From NCBI GenBank assembly GCA_032122355.1, contig JAUMCS010000033.1, forward strand, positions 1 to 64,000: 64,000 nt of DNA. Reading direction: 5' to 3'. The position numbers were made by a program, and so were the translations under genes. Below, in pieces: positions 27,804 to 36,590 of the stretch. This DNA is from RFTU01 sp032122355. GTDB lineage: Bacteria > Pseudomonadota > Gammaproteobacteria > Burkholderiales > Burkholderiaceae_C. The stretch's first letter is position 1, and each line of letters opens with the position of its first letter. The notes beneath the pieces were generated by a model. It saw only the letters and a list, made by a program, of their open reading frames with translations. It did not search any database and was not told where the DNA came from.

Positions 27804-28570
27804 ACTTTACGCAGGCGCTCCAGTAATTCTTGCGCAAAGCTGATGTAAGCTTGCGCACCCCGCGAGGATGAGTCAAATACCACGCCGGCCTGACCGTAGC
27901 TTGGTGCCTCAGCCAGGCGTACATTGCGTGGGATAACCGTATTGAATACTTTATCCCCAAAGTGGCTTTTGAGTTGCTCGGCTACCTGTTGTTGCAGAGT
28001 AATGCGTGGATCAAACATTACTCGGAGTAAGCCGATCAGTTGCAAATCACGGTTCAGGTTGGCGTGTACTTGCTTGATGGTGTTAACCAAATCAGTCAGG
28101 CCTTCTAGGGCAAAATACTCACATTGCATGGGCACGATCACCCCATAAGCGCTACACAAACCGTTGAGTGTGAGCAGTGACAGCGAGGGTGGGCAATCAA
28201 TCAGAACAAAATCATAATCGTCAGCCACCGCAGCCAGTGCTTCGCGCAAGCGTGTGTTGCGGCGCTCAAGCCCCACCAATTCCACTTCAGCACCGGCTAA
28301 TTCGCGGTTGGCCGCCAGCACATCATATCCCCCGCTTTGGCTGCGCTGGCGCGCTTGAGCAATGCTGCAGGTTTCTAGCAGAACATCATAAACACCTTGT
28401 GCTAGAGTGCGCTTATCGATGCCGGAACCCATGCTCGCATTGCCTTGGGGGTCTAGGTCAACCACCAATACTCGTTGTTCGATTTTCGCTAGTCCGGCAG
28501 CAAGATTAACGCAGGTGGTGGTTTTGCCCACTCCCCCTTTTTGGTTGGCAATACAAAAAATACGTGGCAT
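27800..28570 (-). CDS. parA: Chromosome partitioning ATPase ParA (Soj)
   Basis: The 256-residue ParA ATPase moves ParB-parS complexes during chromosome segregation. It has the deviant Walker A KGGVGKTTT near residue 11, DLDPQGNASMGSGID, and the Walker B-like VLIDCPPSLSLLTLN. It is downstream of mnmG-rsmG in the usual order, but a lipocalin gene has come between, and parB does not follow. Instead parB is at 44342 on the other strand. The length and motifs match chromosomal rather than plasmid ParA. Confidence 0.96.
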   Translation of the reverse strand: MPRIFCIANQKGGVGKTTTCVNLAAGLAKIEQRVLVVDLDPQGNASMGSGIDKRTLAQGVYDVLLETCSIAQARQRSQSGGYDVLAANRELAGAEVELVGLERRNTRLREALAAVADDYDFVLIDCPPSLSLLTLNGLCSAYGVIVPMQCEYFALEGLTDLVNTIKQVHANLNRDLQLIGLLRVMFDPRITLQQQVAEQLKSHFGDKVFNTVIPRNVRLAEAPSYGQAGVVFDSSSRGAQAYISFAQELLERLRKV

Positions 28571-28654
28571 GGCGGTAAGCTTTTTACTTCAATGATGATA
28601 CGGTTAACAGTGTACCTGCAGGTATTGCTGCCAACATGGCTGATAAGGCAGTTT

Positions 28655-29374
28655 TTATGGGTTTGAGGTGGGTTTTTTTGGGGTGTGGGGATGATCTTGC
28701 AAGCGCTGTAAATCAAAGCCCAGTGCTTGAAGTTGAGTATGGACGGTGGTTCGATCGCTGGCGCTGAGTTTTGGGCTGCGCGCCAAAATCCACAGGTATT
28801 GTCGCTTGGGCTCGCTGACCACCGCATAGTGGCCATCGGCAGCATAGTCAATCACCCAATACGCACCCCAGCCAATACCGGCCCAGCGCAGCCACCGTGG
28901 TAAAAAGCTCACCTGCAATTGGGCCGGACGCAGCCACTGTGGGCTCATGCCTGTGCCACTGCCGAGCGTTTCAATTTTAGACACACCTGCTACCGCTCGG
29001 GCCTCACCTAGTGCCCTGTCCCAGCTGCCATCTGCGCGCTGACATTGGTTCAAAACTTCGATGGTCGAGGAGCCTTGTATCTGGAGATAAGTGGCGGTGG
29101 TGTTGGCTACGCAGTGCTTTTGAAAGCGATTGGGGTAGTAGGCCACTTGGTACCATAGTCCCATGTATGGTGCCACCTCGAGTTGAGGTATCGGTAATAT
29201 CGGTGCTAAAGGTGAGGTGCCGATTGAATCTGTGGAAGACCCTGCGGTGGGTGTGGTTGCTGTTGCCGGGGGTAGAGGATTGGCGGTGCATGATACAGCC
29301 ATGATGCTGGTCAGCAGATTGAGCAACAACACCTGCTTGATGCGTACGCGCCGGTTTGAGGTTGTGTTTGTCAT
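28655..29374 (-). CDS. Lipocalin family lipoprotein (Blc-like)
   Basis: Lipocalins bind small hydrophobic molecules; bacterial Blc is an outer-membrane lipoprotein linked to stress and membrane repair. From the ATG at 29374 the protein has 239 residues. There is a signal with lipobox-like AVSC, a P/T-rich linker, then the lipocalin signature YMGLWYQVAYYPNRFQ and the later AYWVIDYA and YLWILARSP segments typical of Blc. The start is 2 bases after the rsmG stop, with AAGGCA as ribosome site, so it is coupled to rsmG. A lipocalin inside the mnmG-rsmG-parA group is unusual. Confidence 0.9.
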   Translation of the reverse strand: MTNTTSNRRVRIKQVLLLNLLTSIMAVSCTANPLPPATATTPTAGSSTDSIGTSPLAPILPIPQLEVAPYMGLWYQVAYYPNRFQKHCVANTTATYLQIQGSSTIEVLNQCQRADGSWDRALGEARAVAGVSKIETLGSGTGMSPQWLRPAQLQVSFLPRWLRWAGIGWGAYWVIDYAADGHYAVVSEPKRQYLWILARSPKLSASDRTTVHTQLQALGFDLQRLQDHPHTPKKPTSNP

Positions 29375-29376
29375 TT

Positions 29377-30057
29377 TTATGCCTTGCTTTGTGTTGCTGT
29401 GGGTGGGGTAGGTTTCATCCATACTAAGCAACGCTGCGCCTCTAGTTGGGGTACGTGCAATGGTTCCACGTGAAACACATTGACGGTAGGCGGAAGTTCC
29501 GCTATTTCTGCGTCAGGCACTTTGCCTTTCATGGCCACCCAAATGCCGTGGGCACTGAGGTGCTTGTGTGTGAGTTGAGCGAAGTCAACCAAGCTGGCAA
29601 AGGCGCGGCAGGTGATGACGTTTGCGGGCTGCACTTTCAGTGATTCAATACGTCCATGGTGTGCGCTGAGGTTATTCAGGCGTAACTCGGCGGCAACTTG
29701 GCGGATAAAGCTGATTTTCTTTGCGACGGCATCGACACAGGTGACTTGAATATCGGGGCAGGCGATGGCCAGCGTTGCACCAGGAAACCCCGCACCCGAG
29801 CCGACATCCAGTACATGAGTTGCTGTGTGTGTGGGTGTCAGGGTATTGAGGTGCTGACGCAACGGTGCTACCAGCGAGAGGGCATCGAGTAGATGGTGAG
29901 TGAACATCTCGGCGCTATCGAGCACGGCGGTGAGGTTGTACACGCGTCCCCACTGTGCCACCATATCAAGGTGATGCAGCAGTTGGGTTAGGGTGGGCAT
30001 GCTCAATTCAAGGCCCAGTTGTGCTGCGGCTTGTGCAAGGGTATCAAGGCGTGACAT
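29377..30057 (-). CDS. rsmG: 16S rRNA (guanine-N7)-methyltransferase RsmG
   Basis: RsmG (GidB) methylates G527 of 16S rRNA. From the ATG at 30057 it has 226 residues, near the family norm. The SAM-binding motif HVLDVGSGAGFPGATLAI is clear, followed by VTCVDAVAKKISFI and VITCRAFASL. Several in-frame starts reach back to 30147 and would overlap the mnmG end; 30057 fits best by length and spacing, but this is not certain. A two-mismatch parS-like sequence lies within its 3' part (29462-29477). Confidence 0.95.
   Translation of the reverse strand: MSRLDTLAQAAAQLGLELSMPTLTQLLHHLDMVAQWGRVYNLTAVLDSAEMFTHHLLDALSLVAPLRQHLNTLTPTHTATHVLDVGSGAGFPGATLAIACPDIQVTCVDAVAKKISFIRQVAAELRLNNLSAHHGRIESLKVQPANVITCRAFASLVDFAQLTHKHLSAHGIWVAMKGKVPDAEIAELPPTVNVFHVEPLHVPQLEAQRCLVWMKPTPPTATQSKA
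29462..29477. promoter_or_regulatory. parS-like site (two mismatches) in rsmG
   Basis: The 16 bases GGTTCCACGTGAAACA differ at two positions from the ParB target TGTTTCACGTGAAACA. It is about 1 kb from the two perfect sites in mnmG and may be a weaker third site. Confidence 0.55.
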
Positions 30058-30094
30058 GGTAGGCGGCAGCGGGGGTGTTTGTAGGTTTAGGTGC

Positions 30095-32128
30095 TTAAGC
30101 GGCCTGGGATGGTGCATCAGCTTGGTCATCATCGGGCGAGCGATCAAAGCCTTTGAATCGGCCTTTTTTCAGGTGCACCAATAACAATGAAATAGCAGCT
30201 GGTGTTACGCCAGAAATGCGTGAGGCTTGGCCTAATGTTTCGGGGCGGTGCCGATCAAGTTTTTGGCGCACCTCAAAGCTCAGGGCTTTGACAGCGGCGT
30301 AGTCTAAACTGTCGGGTAAGCGCAGGTTTTCAAAATGGGCGGCCCGCGCTACTTCATCGGTTTGTTTATCGATATAGCCGGCGTATTTGGTGGCAATTTC
30401 TACTTGCTCAATGACGGTATCCGCCAATGTTGCGCCCAATTCTTGATGTAGTGTTTCACGTGAAACAGCTTGAAATGCGGGGTTGTTAGGTTGTGCAGCA
30501 CGTGCGACTTGGCTCAGGAGGTTGTAATCTACGTTCGGGCGGCGCAGTAAGTCAATCAGGCTGTATTCATGTTCTAGTGGCTTGCCGAGCAGGGGGGTGG
30601 CATCGTCAGCACAGAGCGTGCGTGGGTTGATCCAGAGTGAGCGTAGGCGTTGTGTTTCACGTGAAACACTATCGCGCTTGCGCTGGAATGCATCCCATCG
30701 GGTATCGTCTACCAGGCCGAGGCTGCGGCCGAGTTCAGTGAGGCGAGCGTCGGCGTTGTCTTCGCGCAATTGGAGGCGATATTCAGCGCGGCTGGTGAAC
30801 ATGCGGTAGGGTTCGGTTACGCCTTTGGTGATGAGGTCATCCACCAGTACGCCAAGGTAGGCTTGGTCGCGCCTGAGGGTGATGGGGGTCTGGCCTTGAG
30901 CTTGACGTGCCGCATTGATGCCGGCATATAGGCCTTGGGCTGCGGCTTCTTCATAGCCGGTGGTGCCATTGATTTGCCCTGCTAGGAATAGGCCGTGGAT
31001 GTCGCGCGATTCAAAATGGGTTTTGAGTGAGCGAGGGTCGTAGTAGTCATACTCAATGGCATAGCCTGGGCGTACGATATGAGCGTTTTCGAGGCCAACT
31101 ATGCTGCGCACCGCTGCCAGTTGAATGTCAAATGGTAGCGATGTAGAAATGCCATTAGGGTAAAACTCATGGGTGGTTAGCCCTTCGGGCTCCAGAAAAA
31201 TTTGGTGCGCGTTTTTGTCCGCAAAGCGATTGATTTTGTCTTCAATGCTGGGGCAATAGCGTGGGCCCACACCTTCAATCACGCCGGTAAACATGGGGCT
31301 GCGGTCAAAGCCCGAGCGAATAATGGCATGGGTTTGTTCGTTGGTATGGGTGATCCAGCAGGGGAGTTGTTGGGGGTGTTGTGTGGCAGTGCCCATGAAG
31401 CTGAACACCGGCATGGGTGTGGCTGTGTGGCCTTGTGTATCAGGCATGCCATCACCGGGCTGTACTTGGCAACGGCTAAAATCAATACTGCGCCCATCAA
31501 TGCGCGGAGGTGTGCCGGTTTTGAGACGGCCTTGGGGGAGTTGCAGTTCCTTCAGTCGGGCTGAAAGTGCAATGGCGGGTGGGTCACCGGCGCGGCCTGC
31601 GCTGTAGTTGTTCAGGCCCACATGAACGCGGCCATCTAAAAAGGTACCCGCCGTGAGCACAACCGTGCGCGCGCTGAAATGAATGCCCGCTTGGGTAAGC
31701 ACGCCCACCACTTGATCACCTTGAAGGATGAGGTCATCCACGGATTGTTGAAACAAATCCAGGTTGACTTGGTTTTCAAGGCGGCGGCGAATGGCGGCGC
31801 GATAGAGTACGCGGTCGGCCTGGGCGCGAGTGGCGCGCACAGCAGGGCCTTTGGATGCATTGAGGATGCGAAATTGTATGCCCGCTTCGTCGGTGGCTGC
31901 GGCCATGGCGCCGCCTAGCGCATCGATTTCTTTGACGAGGTGGCCTTTGCCTATGCCGCCAATGCTGGGGTTGCAGCTCATTTGGCCGAGGGTTTCAAGG
32001 CTATGGGTCAGCAGCAGGGTTTGGCAGCCCATGCGTGCCGCAGCTAAAGCGGCCTCGGTGCCAGCGTGTCCGCCGCCAATCACAATAACGTCATAATTTT
32101 TAGGATAACGCACAGGTCGATTCGCCAC
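30095..32128 (-). CDS. mnmG: tRNA uridine-5-carboxymethylaminomethyl modification enzyme MnmG
   Basis: MnmG (GidA) is the FAD enzyme that works with MnmE on wobble uridines. At about 677 residues it is slightly longer than E. coli (629). The FAD-binding VIVIGGGHAGTEAALAAARMG is at the N-terminus. CNPSIGGIGKGHL, GTPPRIDGRSID and the C-terminal helical region ISGVTPAAISLLLVHLKK follow. The start is a GTG at 32128 (or TTG at 32131); no ATG is suitably placed. The last 30 residues after GRFKGFDR are a variable tail. Two perfect parS sites lie within it and read as VSRET in the protein. It is the head of the mnmG-rsmG-lipocalin-parA series. Confidence 0.97.
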   Translation of the reverse strand: MANRPVRYPKNYDVIVIGGGHAGTEAALAAARMGCQTLLLTHSLETLGQMSCNPSIGGIGKGHLVKEIDALGGAMAAATDEAGIQFRILNASKGPAVRATRAQADRVLYRAAIRRRLENQVNLDLFQQSVDDLILQGDQVVGVLTQAGIHFSARTVVLTAGTFLDGRVHVGLNNYSAGRAGDPPAIALSARLKELQLPQGRLKTGTPPRIDGRSIDFSRCQVQPGDGMPDTQGHTATPMPVFSFMGTATQHPQQLPCWITHTNEQTHAIIRSGFDRSPMFTGVIEGVGPRYCPSIEDKINRFADKNAHQIFLEPEGLTTHEFYPNGISTSLPFDIQLAAVRSIVGLENAHIVRPGYAIEYDYYDPRSLKTHFESRDIHGLFLAGQINGTTGYEEAAAQGLYAGINAARQAQGQTPITLRRDQAYLGVLVDDLITKGVTEPYRMFTSRAEYRLQLREDNADARLTELGRSLGLVDDTRWDAFQRKRDSVSRETQRLRSLWINPRTLCADDATPLLGKPLEHEYSLIDLLRRPNVDYNLLSQVARAAQPNNPAFQAVSRETLHQELGATLADTVIEQVEIATKYAGYIDKQTDEVARAAHFENLRLPDSLDYAAVKALSFEVRQKLDRHRPETLGQASRISGVTPAAISLLLVHLKKGRFKGFDRSPDDDQADAPSQAA
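30452..30467. promoter_or_regulatory. parS centromere site 1
   Basis: A perfect 16-base palindrome TGTTTCACGTGAAACA, the conserved ParB-binding site, lying inside mnmG. ParB encoded at 44342 and ParA at 27800 are its expected partners. Confidence 0.95.
30653..30668. promoter_or_regulatory. parS centromere site 2
   Basis: A second perfect TGTTTCACGTGAAACA inside mnmG, 201 bases from the first. Closely spaced parS sites near the origin are common and nucleate ParB spreading. Confidence 0.95.
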
Positions 32129-32269
32129 CAAAGGGCGTGCAAGAGTTGGTGAAGTAGCTATTTTAAGCGTTATCGCAAAAAGGGTGTGGAGTTTCCTTGG
32201 GCTCTATGCAGAGTTAGACTATGCCCTAGATGTCATTTTTGGGTAAAGGGGCGTTTTACAATAAGCAGG

Positions 32270-33034
32270 ATGTCAAAATCATCTCCTACACCCCAGCCTT
32301 CATCATTGCCTTGCGTGACTTTATCGGAACAAGATGGGGTGCGTTATTTGCATTTAGATTCTATTTGGGTGCAAGGGGCGATGCGCATTGCGCGTCCGCA
32401 TGCGATTGAGTTGGATTATGTGCGGCGCATGATGATGTGGTTATTGTGGCGGCCCATGCCCCTGGGGCAGGTCGGTCATGCGGTACAGCTGGGTTTAGGC
32501 GCGGGGGCGCTGACGCGCTTTTGTCATCAGCGTTTGGGCTGGGCATGCACAGTGGTGGAAATCAATGAGGCGGTGATACAGGCCAATTATCAGTGGTTTC
32601 GATTGCCCCGTGATGAGGGGCTTAAAGTGGTGTGTGCCGATGCCGCCGATTGGATAGGCCAAGCCGAGCACGTCAACACCATAGATGCTTTGCAAGTGGA
32701 TTTGTATGATGAAGAGGCTGCCGGTCCGGTGTATGACGACGCTGCATTTTATCGGGCGTGTTTTAATAGCCTGCGCGAGGGCGGCGTGATGTCGGTGAAT
32801 TTATTCGGGCGGCATGCGAGTTTTGAGCGCAATGCGGCCCATATCATTCAAGCTTTTGGTGCAGACTTTGTGTGGCGCATACAAGCCACGCGCGAAGGCA
32901 ATACCATACTGATCGCCACCCGCGGCGTGCCGTTATCGTCGCTGGATGAATTGCTTAGCCGCGCCCACTACATTCAGCAGGAATGGGGCCTAAAAACTGA
33001 GAAGTGGCCCCACTTGATCAGCCCAGTAGCCTAG
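32270..33034 (+). CDS. Spermidine synthase-like methyltransferase-fold protein
   Basis: The 254-residue product has the Rossmann fold of polyamine aminopropyltransferases. GLGAGALTRFC corresponds to the SAM/dcSAM-binding loop. TVVEINEAVIQ is the acidic loop, and ALQVDLYDEEAAGP takes the place of the catalytic-aspartate region, with YDEE where true spermidine synthases have DSSD or similar. It may therefore be an orphan member without polyamine activity. The ATG at 32270 is preferred over in-frame codons from 32186 because homology starts later and AGCAGG precedes it. It is divergent from mnmG. Confidence 0.8.
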   Translation: MSKSSPTPQPSSLPCVTLSEQDGVRYLHLDSIWVQGAMRIARPHAIELDYVRRMMMWLLWRPMPLGQVGHAVQLGLGAGALTRFCHQRLGWACTVVEINEAVIQANYQWFRLPRDEGLKVVCADAADWIGQAEHVNTIDALQVDLYDEEAAGPVYDDAAFYRACFNSLREGGVMSVNLFGRHASFERNAAHIIQAFGADFVWRIQATREGNTILIATRGVPLSSLDELLSRAHYIQQEWGLKTEKWPHLISPVA

Positions 33035-33058
33035 TCGTGTATGGGCTGTAGGCGATGA

Positions 33059-33877
33059 TCAAGCGGCCTTTGCGCGGCGGGGTTCTTTATCTTTCACCTT
33101 GGTTTGCTCGCCGGGTAGTGATAAAAATAATTCCGTGTACTCGGCGGTGAGCTTGTGGCGGGCATCTAAATGTACCAAGGGACGAGAGAGTTGGTGTGAT
33201 TCACGCACTTTAACTGAGCTGCTCAAATACGGCTGCAATACAGGCAAGCCTTCATCGTGTAGGGCTTGCACCAATTCAGCGGGCAAACGGGCGCGCGGCT
33301 GAAATTGATTAACCACAATGCCTTGGATTTGCAATTCGGGGTTGTGATCGGCGCGCAAATCGTCGATTTCTTGGATAAGGCTATACAAAGCGCGGCGCGA
33401 AAAGTCATCGCAATCAAAGGGGATCAAGCAGCCATGGGCGGCTATCAAGGCGCTGCGGCTGTAGAAGTTTAAGGAGGGTGGGGTATCGATCCAGATGCGA
33501 TCATAGGTATCGCCTAGAGCTTCAAGGGCCTTGCGCAGCTTGTAAATTTTATAACGCGATTCCAGCTTGCTATGCAACTCATGCAGCATGGGTGAAGCGG
33601 GCATAACATCCAGGCCTTCAAAAGGGGTGTTCAGCACATAGGATTCAACACCCTGCTCTTTGAGCGTGAAATTGAGGGTTTGTTCAAAAAAGCCTGCAAC
33701 GCCTGCGTTACTGGGAATTTCAGCTTGATTGCCCAATAAATAGTGCGTTGAATTGGCTTGGGCATCTAAATCAATGACAAGGGTACGCAAGCCCTTGTGT
33801 GCGCTGATGGCAGCCAAATTTGTGGTGATGGTGGATTTACCCACGCCCCCTTTTTGATTGAAAACCACGCGATACAT
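33059..33877 (-). CDS. Second (orphan) ParA-family ATPase
   Basis: The 272-residue ATPase has the deviant Walker A FNQKGGVGKSTITTNLA, DLDAQANSTHYLLG, and the Walker B-like IWIDTPPSLNFYSRSA. It differs from ParA at 27800 in length and middle region and has a lysine/arginine-rich tail. No ParB-like gene follows. Such solitary ParA proteins position other cargos (flagella, chemoreceptors, carboxysomes) or act in segregation; the cargo is not evident here. It is divergent from the DUF2946-like gene at 33986. Confidence 0.88.
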   Translation of the reverse strand: MYRVVFNQKGGVGKSTITTNLAAISAHKGLRTLVIDLDAQANSTHYLLGNQAEIPSNAGVAGFFEQTLNFTLKEQGVESYVLNTPFEGLDVMPASPMLHELHSKLESRYKIYKLRKALEALGDTYDRIWIDTPPSLNFYSRSALIAAHGCLIPFDCDDFSRRALYSLIQEIDDLRADHNPELQIQGIVVNQFQPRARLPAELVQALHDEGLPVLQPYLSSSVKVRESHQLSRPLVHLDARHKLTAEYTELFLSLPGEQTKVKDKEPRRAKAA

Positions 33878-33985
33878 AACAACTCCTGCTGGGTGATGGT
33901 ATGTCTAGCATTGTGTACCAAACTCGGGGCTTTGAATCATGATTTTGTACTCCTGCAGGGTGTGTTCTGGCAAAATAGATGGGTT

Positions 33986-34390
33986 ATGGCTATATTGAGC
34001 GCCCATTGCGGGTACCCTATTCAGTATTTTCAGCGTCATGGGCGTTTCATCGCGACCATGATGATCGTGATTTATGCGCTGCTGACGGTTTTATCCGGCT
34101 TGGCCTATGCGCGTACCGAGCGCCACGATACCCGCGGGCAGTGGGTGTGTTCGGCTATGGGGGGTATGAAATGGGTGGCAGAGGAGGATGCGGGCTCTAG
34201 CGTGCCTACGGTATGGGATTGCCCATTGTGTGTACATCACGCGCCAGCCTTGCCACCACCAGCGGGCATGCTAGGTTTGCCTACCAACCTGAGCGATGAA
34301 CGCTCTGTATGGGTACAAAGCAGTGTGGTTTTGCCGCGGCTGAGCACAGGCCCACCCATGCCTGCTTGCGGCCCTCCGATGGTGTTCTGA
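33986..34390 (+). CDS. DUF2946-like small exported or membrane protein
   Basis: The 134-residue product has one N-terminal hydrophobic segment (FIATMMIVIYALLTVLSGLAYA). A short domain with VCSAMGG, a CPLC motif and APALPP follows, the pattern I associate with DUF2946. Members are often next to TonB receptors and copper genes, which matches the context. The cysteines could bind metal. The start at 33986 places the hydrophobic stretch close to the N-terminus; in-frame codons back to 33797 would run into the divergent ParA gene. It is 37 bases before the TonB receptor. Confidence 0.7.
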   Translation: MAILSAHCGYPIQYFQRHGRFIATMMIVIYALLTVLSGLAYARTERHDTRGQWVCSAMGGMKWVAEEDAGSSVPTVWDCPLCVHHAPALPPPAGMLGLPTNLSDERSVWVQSSVVLPRLSTGPPMPACGPPMVF

Positions 34391-34427
34391 CTTATTTTTT
34401 TCTTATATTTTTTATGAAAGTCAGAAC

Positions 34428-36575
34428 ATGCTCGTATTTCAACGTCATTCAGGGGCGGTGGCTATCGCTGCCCTATTTATTCCTGCCCTGCTAGCTGCAC
34501 CACGCGCCTGGGCACAAAGCACCGAACCCACTCAAGAAGCCCCAGAGGCCACGCTGCAAACCGTGGTGGTGAGTGGCTCACGCACACAAACGCCCTTGGC
34601 GCAAACGCCGGTATCCATTGGCAAAGTGCCACGCAGGGCATGGGAAGCCGATAAAGCGAAATCAGTGGGTGAAATCATTAACCGTATACCCGGCGTGATC
34701 TGGAACGACCTAGGCAATGAACAGCACAGCATGGGTATACGCCAGCCTATTAGCACCAACGCCGTTTATCAGTACCTTGAAGACGGCATACCCATTCGTC
34801 CGCTGGGGGTGTTTAATCATAATGCGCTCAATGAAATGAATATGAACAGCGCGAATGATGTCGAGGTGGTCAAGGGGGCGGCATCGTCGTTATATGGCAG
34901 CAATGCCGTGGGCGGTGCAGTGAATTTTCTGACACAGAAACCCAGCCCCGAGCCCACCGGTACAATGGGGCTGCGGCATGATGCCACCGATGGCTTTACT
35001 CGTATCGATACGGGGGCGAGCAATACCTGGGATGATCTGGGATTGCGGTTTTCGCATTACAGCTCACGGCGTGACCGCAGTAACTGGCAGCAATACAGTG
35101 GTGGGGCTAAAGATGCGCTTTCACTCCGTGCCGATTATGCCTTGGGTGACTCGGCCTGGTTGCGCGCGCATTGGGTGCATACCGATTTAGAAACCGACAT
35201 GACGGGTAATTTATTTGAAAACTATTACCGCACCCAGCCTGGCAAAAGCATCAATACCTTTACCTGGCGCAAAGATAAAGCCACCCGAGCCAGCGTGATG
35301 TGGGAAGGGCAAACGACCCACAGCGGCCAAACAGCAGTGACCCTTTTCACCCGCGACAATGATCACGGGCAACTGCCGGCCTACACCATTACCGGTTGTT
35401 CGGGTGTGACTTGCCGTGGCACCATCAACAATAATCATGTCGAATCTTGGGGTGTGGATATCAAGCATACACAAGAATGGAATCCTTGGCGTACGCGCTT
35501 GGTGGGCGGTGTGTATGTGGACCGCAGTAAAAACCAATACGTTTCAGACAATTTGCGCATTACACGTGATGCAGCCACAGGCATTTACCAAGGTTATGTA
35601 CTCAACAACACTGCCAACCCTTTGGGCGTGCGTGACTACCGCGTGCAGATCGATAACGATGCCCTTTTTGCACAGTTGGAATTCAGCCCTTTAGAGCCCT
35701 TACGCATGACCTTGGGTGGGCGCTATGATGCCATCGCATATGGCTTTGAGAATCAACTGACCCCCGGGGCGAATGAGGGCGCAGCCAATGAGCGCCGTAC
35801 ATTTTCAAGGCTGAGCCCGAAGGTGGGGGCGACATGGGCCTTGTCTTCTACGCAAAGTTTATATGTCAATGTCAGCCAAGGCTTCACGCCGCCAGAAGTG
35901 AGCCAGCTGTACAGTAAAACCGCCATTCCTGATCTCAAACCCTCGGTTTACGACAACCAAGAAATCGGTTGGCGCGCCCAATTCTTTCAAAGCCTATCTT
36001 GGGATTTGGCGCTGTATCAGCTCGACGGGCGAGATACCATCGTTTCGTACACCCTGGCCCCGGGCAATACTGAAAATCGCAATGCCGGCAAAACGCGCAG
36101 CCGTGGCTTAGAGCTGGCACTGGGCCAGCAATTCAGTCAGTGGGATTGGCGTGCAGGGGCGACGTGGGCGCATCACGAATATGTGCAGTATGTGGCCGCT
36201 GCGGCAGAAGATTATTCGGGTAAGACCATGCCTCAAGCACCACGGTATCAGTGGAATGCGCAGCTAGGCTGGAAGTTTTTATCGCAATCACGCTTGGCAT
36301 TGGGCGTGATTCAGCAGGGTGGCTATTGGATGAACAACCTCAATAGCGTGCGCTACAGTGGGCACACTTTGTGGAACATGAGCGCTACACACCGTATCAG
36401 GGCGGGCTGGGAGCTGTGGGGGCAGGTGCGTAACCTCACCGATGCCCGTTATGCCGATAGCGCAGCCAGCAGCTACAAAAGTGGTACCTACACCCCGAAT
36501 ATGCAAAACACCTACACGCCAGGCGCTCCCCGCAGTGTGATGCTGGGGTTGACTAAGTCATTTGGTGCGGATTAA
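34428..36575 (+). CDS. TonB-dependent outer-membrane receptor
   Basis: The 715-residue protein is an outer-membrane beta-barrel with a plug domain that takes up metal or siderophore complexes using TonB energy. It has a signal peptide cleaved after AWA, a TonB-box-like LQTVVVSGSR, and a plug (about residues 45-170) with VEVVKGAASSLYGSNAVGG. The C-terminal strand ends PRSVMLGLTKSFGAD. The neighbours (DUF2946-like before, PepSY protein after) suggest a metal such as copper, or a siderophore. The sequence alone does not identify the ligand. The spacing supports one operon with both. Confidence 0.93.
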   Translation: MLVFQRHSGAVAIAALFIPALLAAPRAWAQSTEPTQEAPEATLQTVVVSGSRTQTPLAQTPVSIGKVPRRAWEADKAKSVGEIINRIPGVIWNDLGNEQHSMGIRQPISTNAVYQYLEDGIPIRPLGVFNHNALNEMNMNSANDVEVVKGAASSLYGSNAVGGAVNFLTQKPSPEPTGTMGLRHDATDGFTRIDTGASNTWDDLGLRFSHYSSRRDRSNWQQYSGGAKDALSLRADYALGDSAWLRAHWVHTDLETDMTGNLFENYYRTQPGKSINTFTWRKDKATRASVMWEGQTTHSGQTAVTLFTRDNDHGQLPAYTITGCSGVTCRGTINNNHVESWGVDIKHTQEWNPWRTRLVGGVYVDRSKNQYVSDNLRITRDAATGIYQGYVLNNTANPLGVRDYRVQIDNDALFAQLEFSPLEPLRMTLGGRYDAIAYGFENQLTPGANEGAANERRTFSRLSPKVGATWALSSTQSLYVNVSQGFTPPEVSQLYSKTAIPDLKPSVYDNQEIGWRAQFFQSLSWDLALYQLDGRDTIVSYTLAPGNTENRNAGKTRSRGLELALGQQFSQWDWRAGATWAHHEYVQYVAAAAEDYSGKTMPQAPRYQWNAQLGWKFLSQSRLALGVIQQGGYWMNNLNSVRYSGHTLWNMSATHRIRAGWELWGQVRNLTDARYADSAASSYKSGTYTPNMQNTYTPGAPRSVMLGLTKSFGAD

Positions 36576-36590
36576 ACGAAAAGGGGCACG

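Noticed and set aside
33797..33985. Longer N-terminus for the DUF2946-like gene
   Set aside because: It would overlap the start of the divergent ParA gene and place the hydrophobic segment far from the N-terminus.
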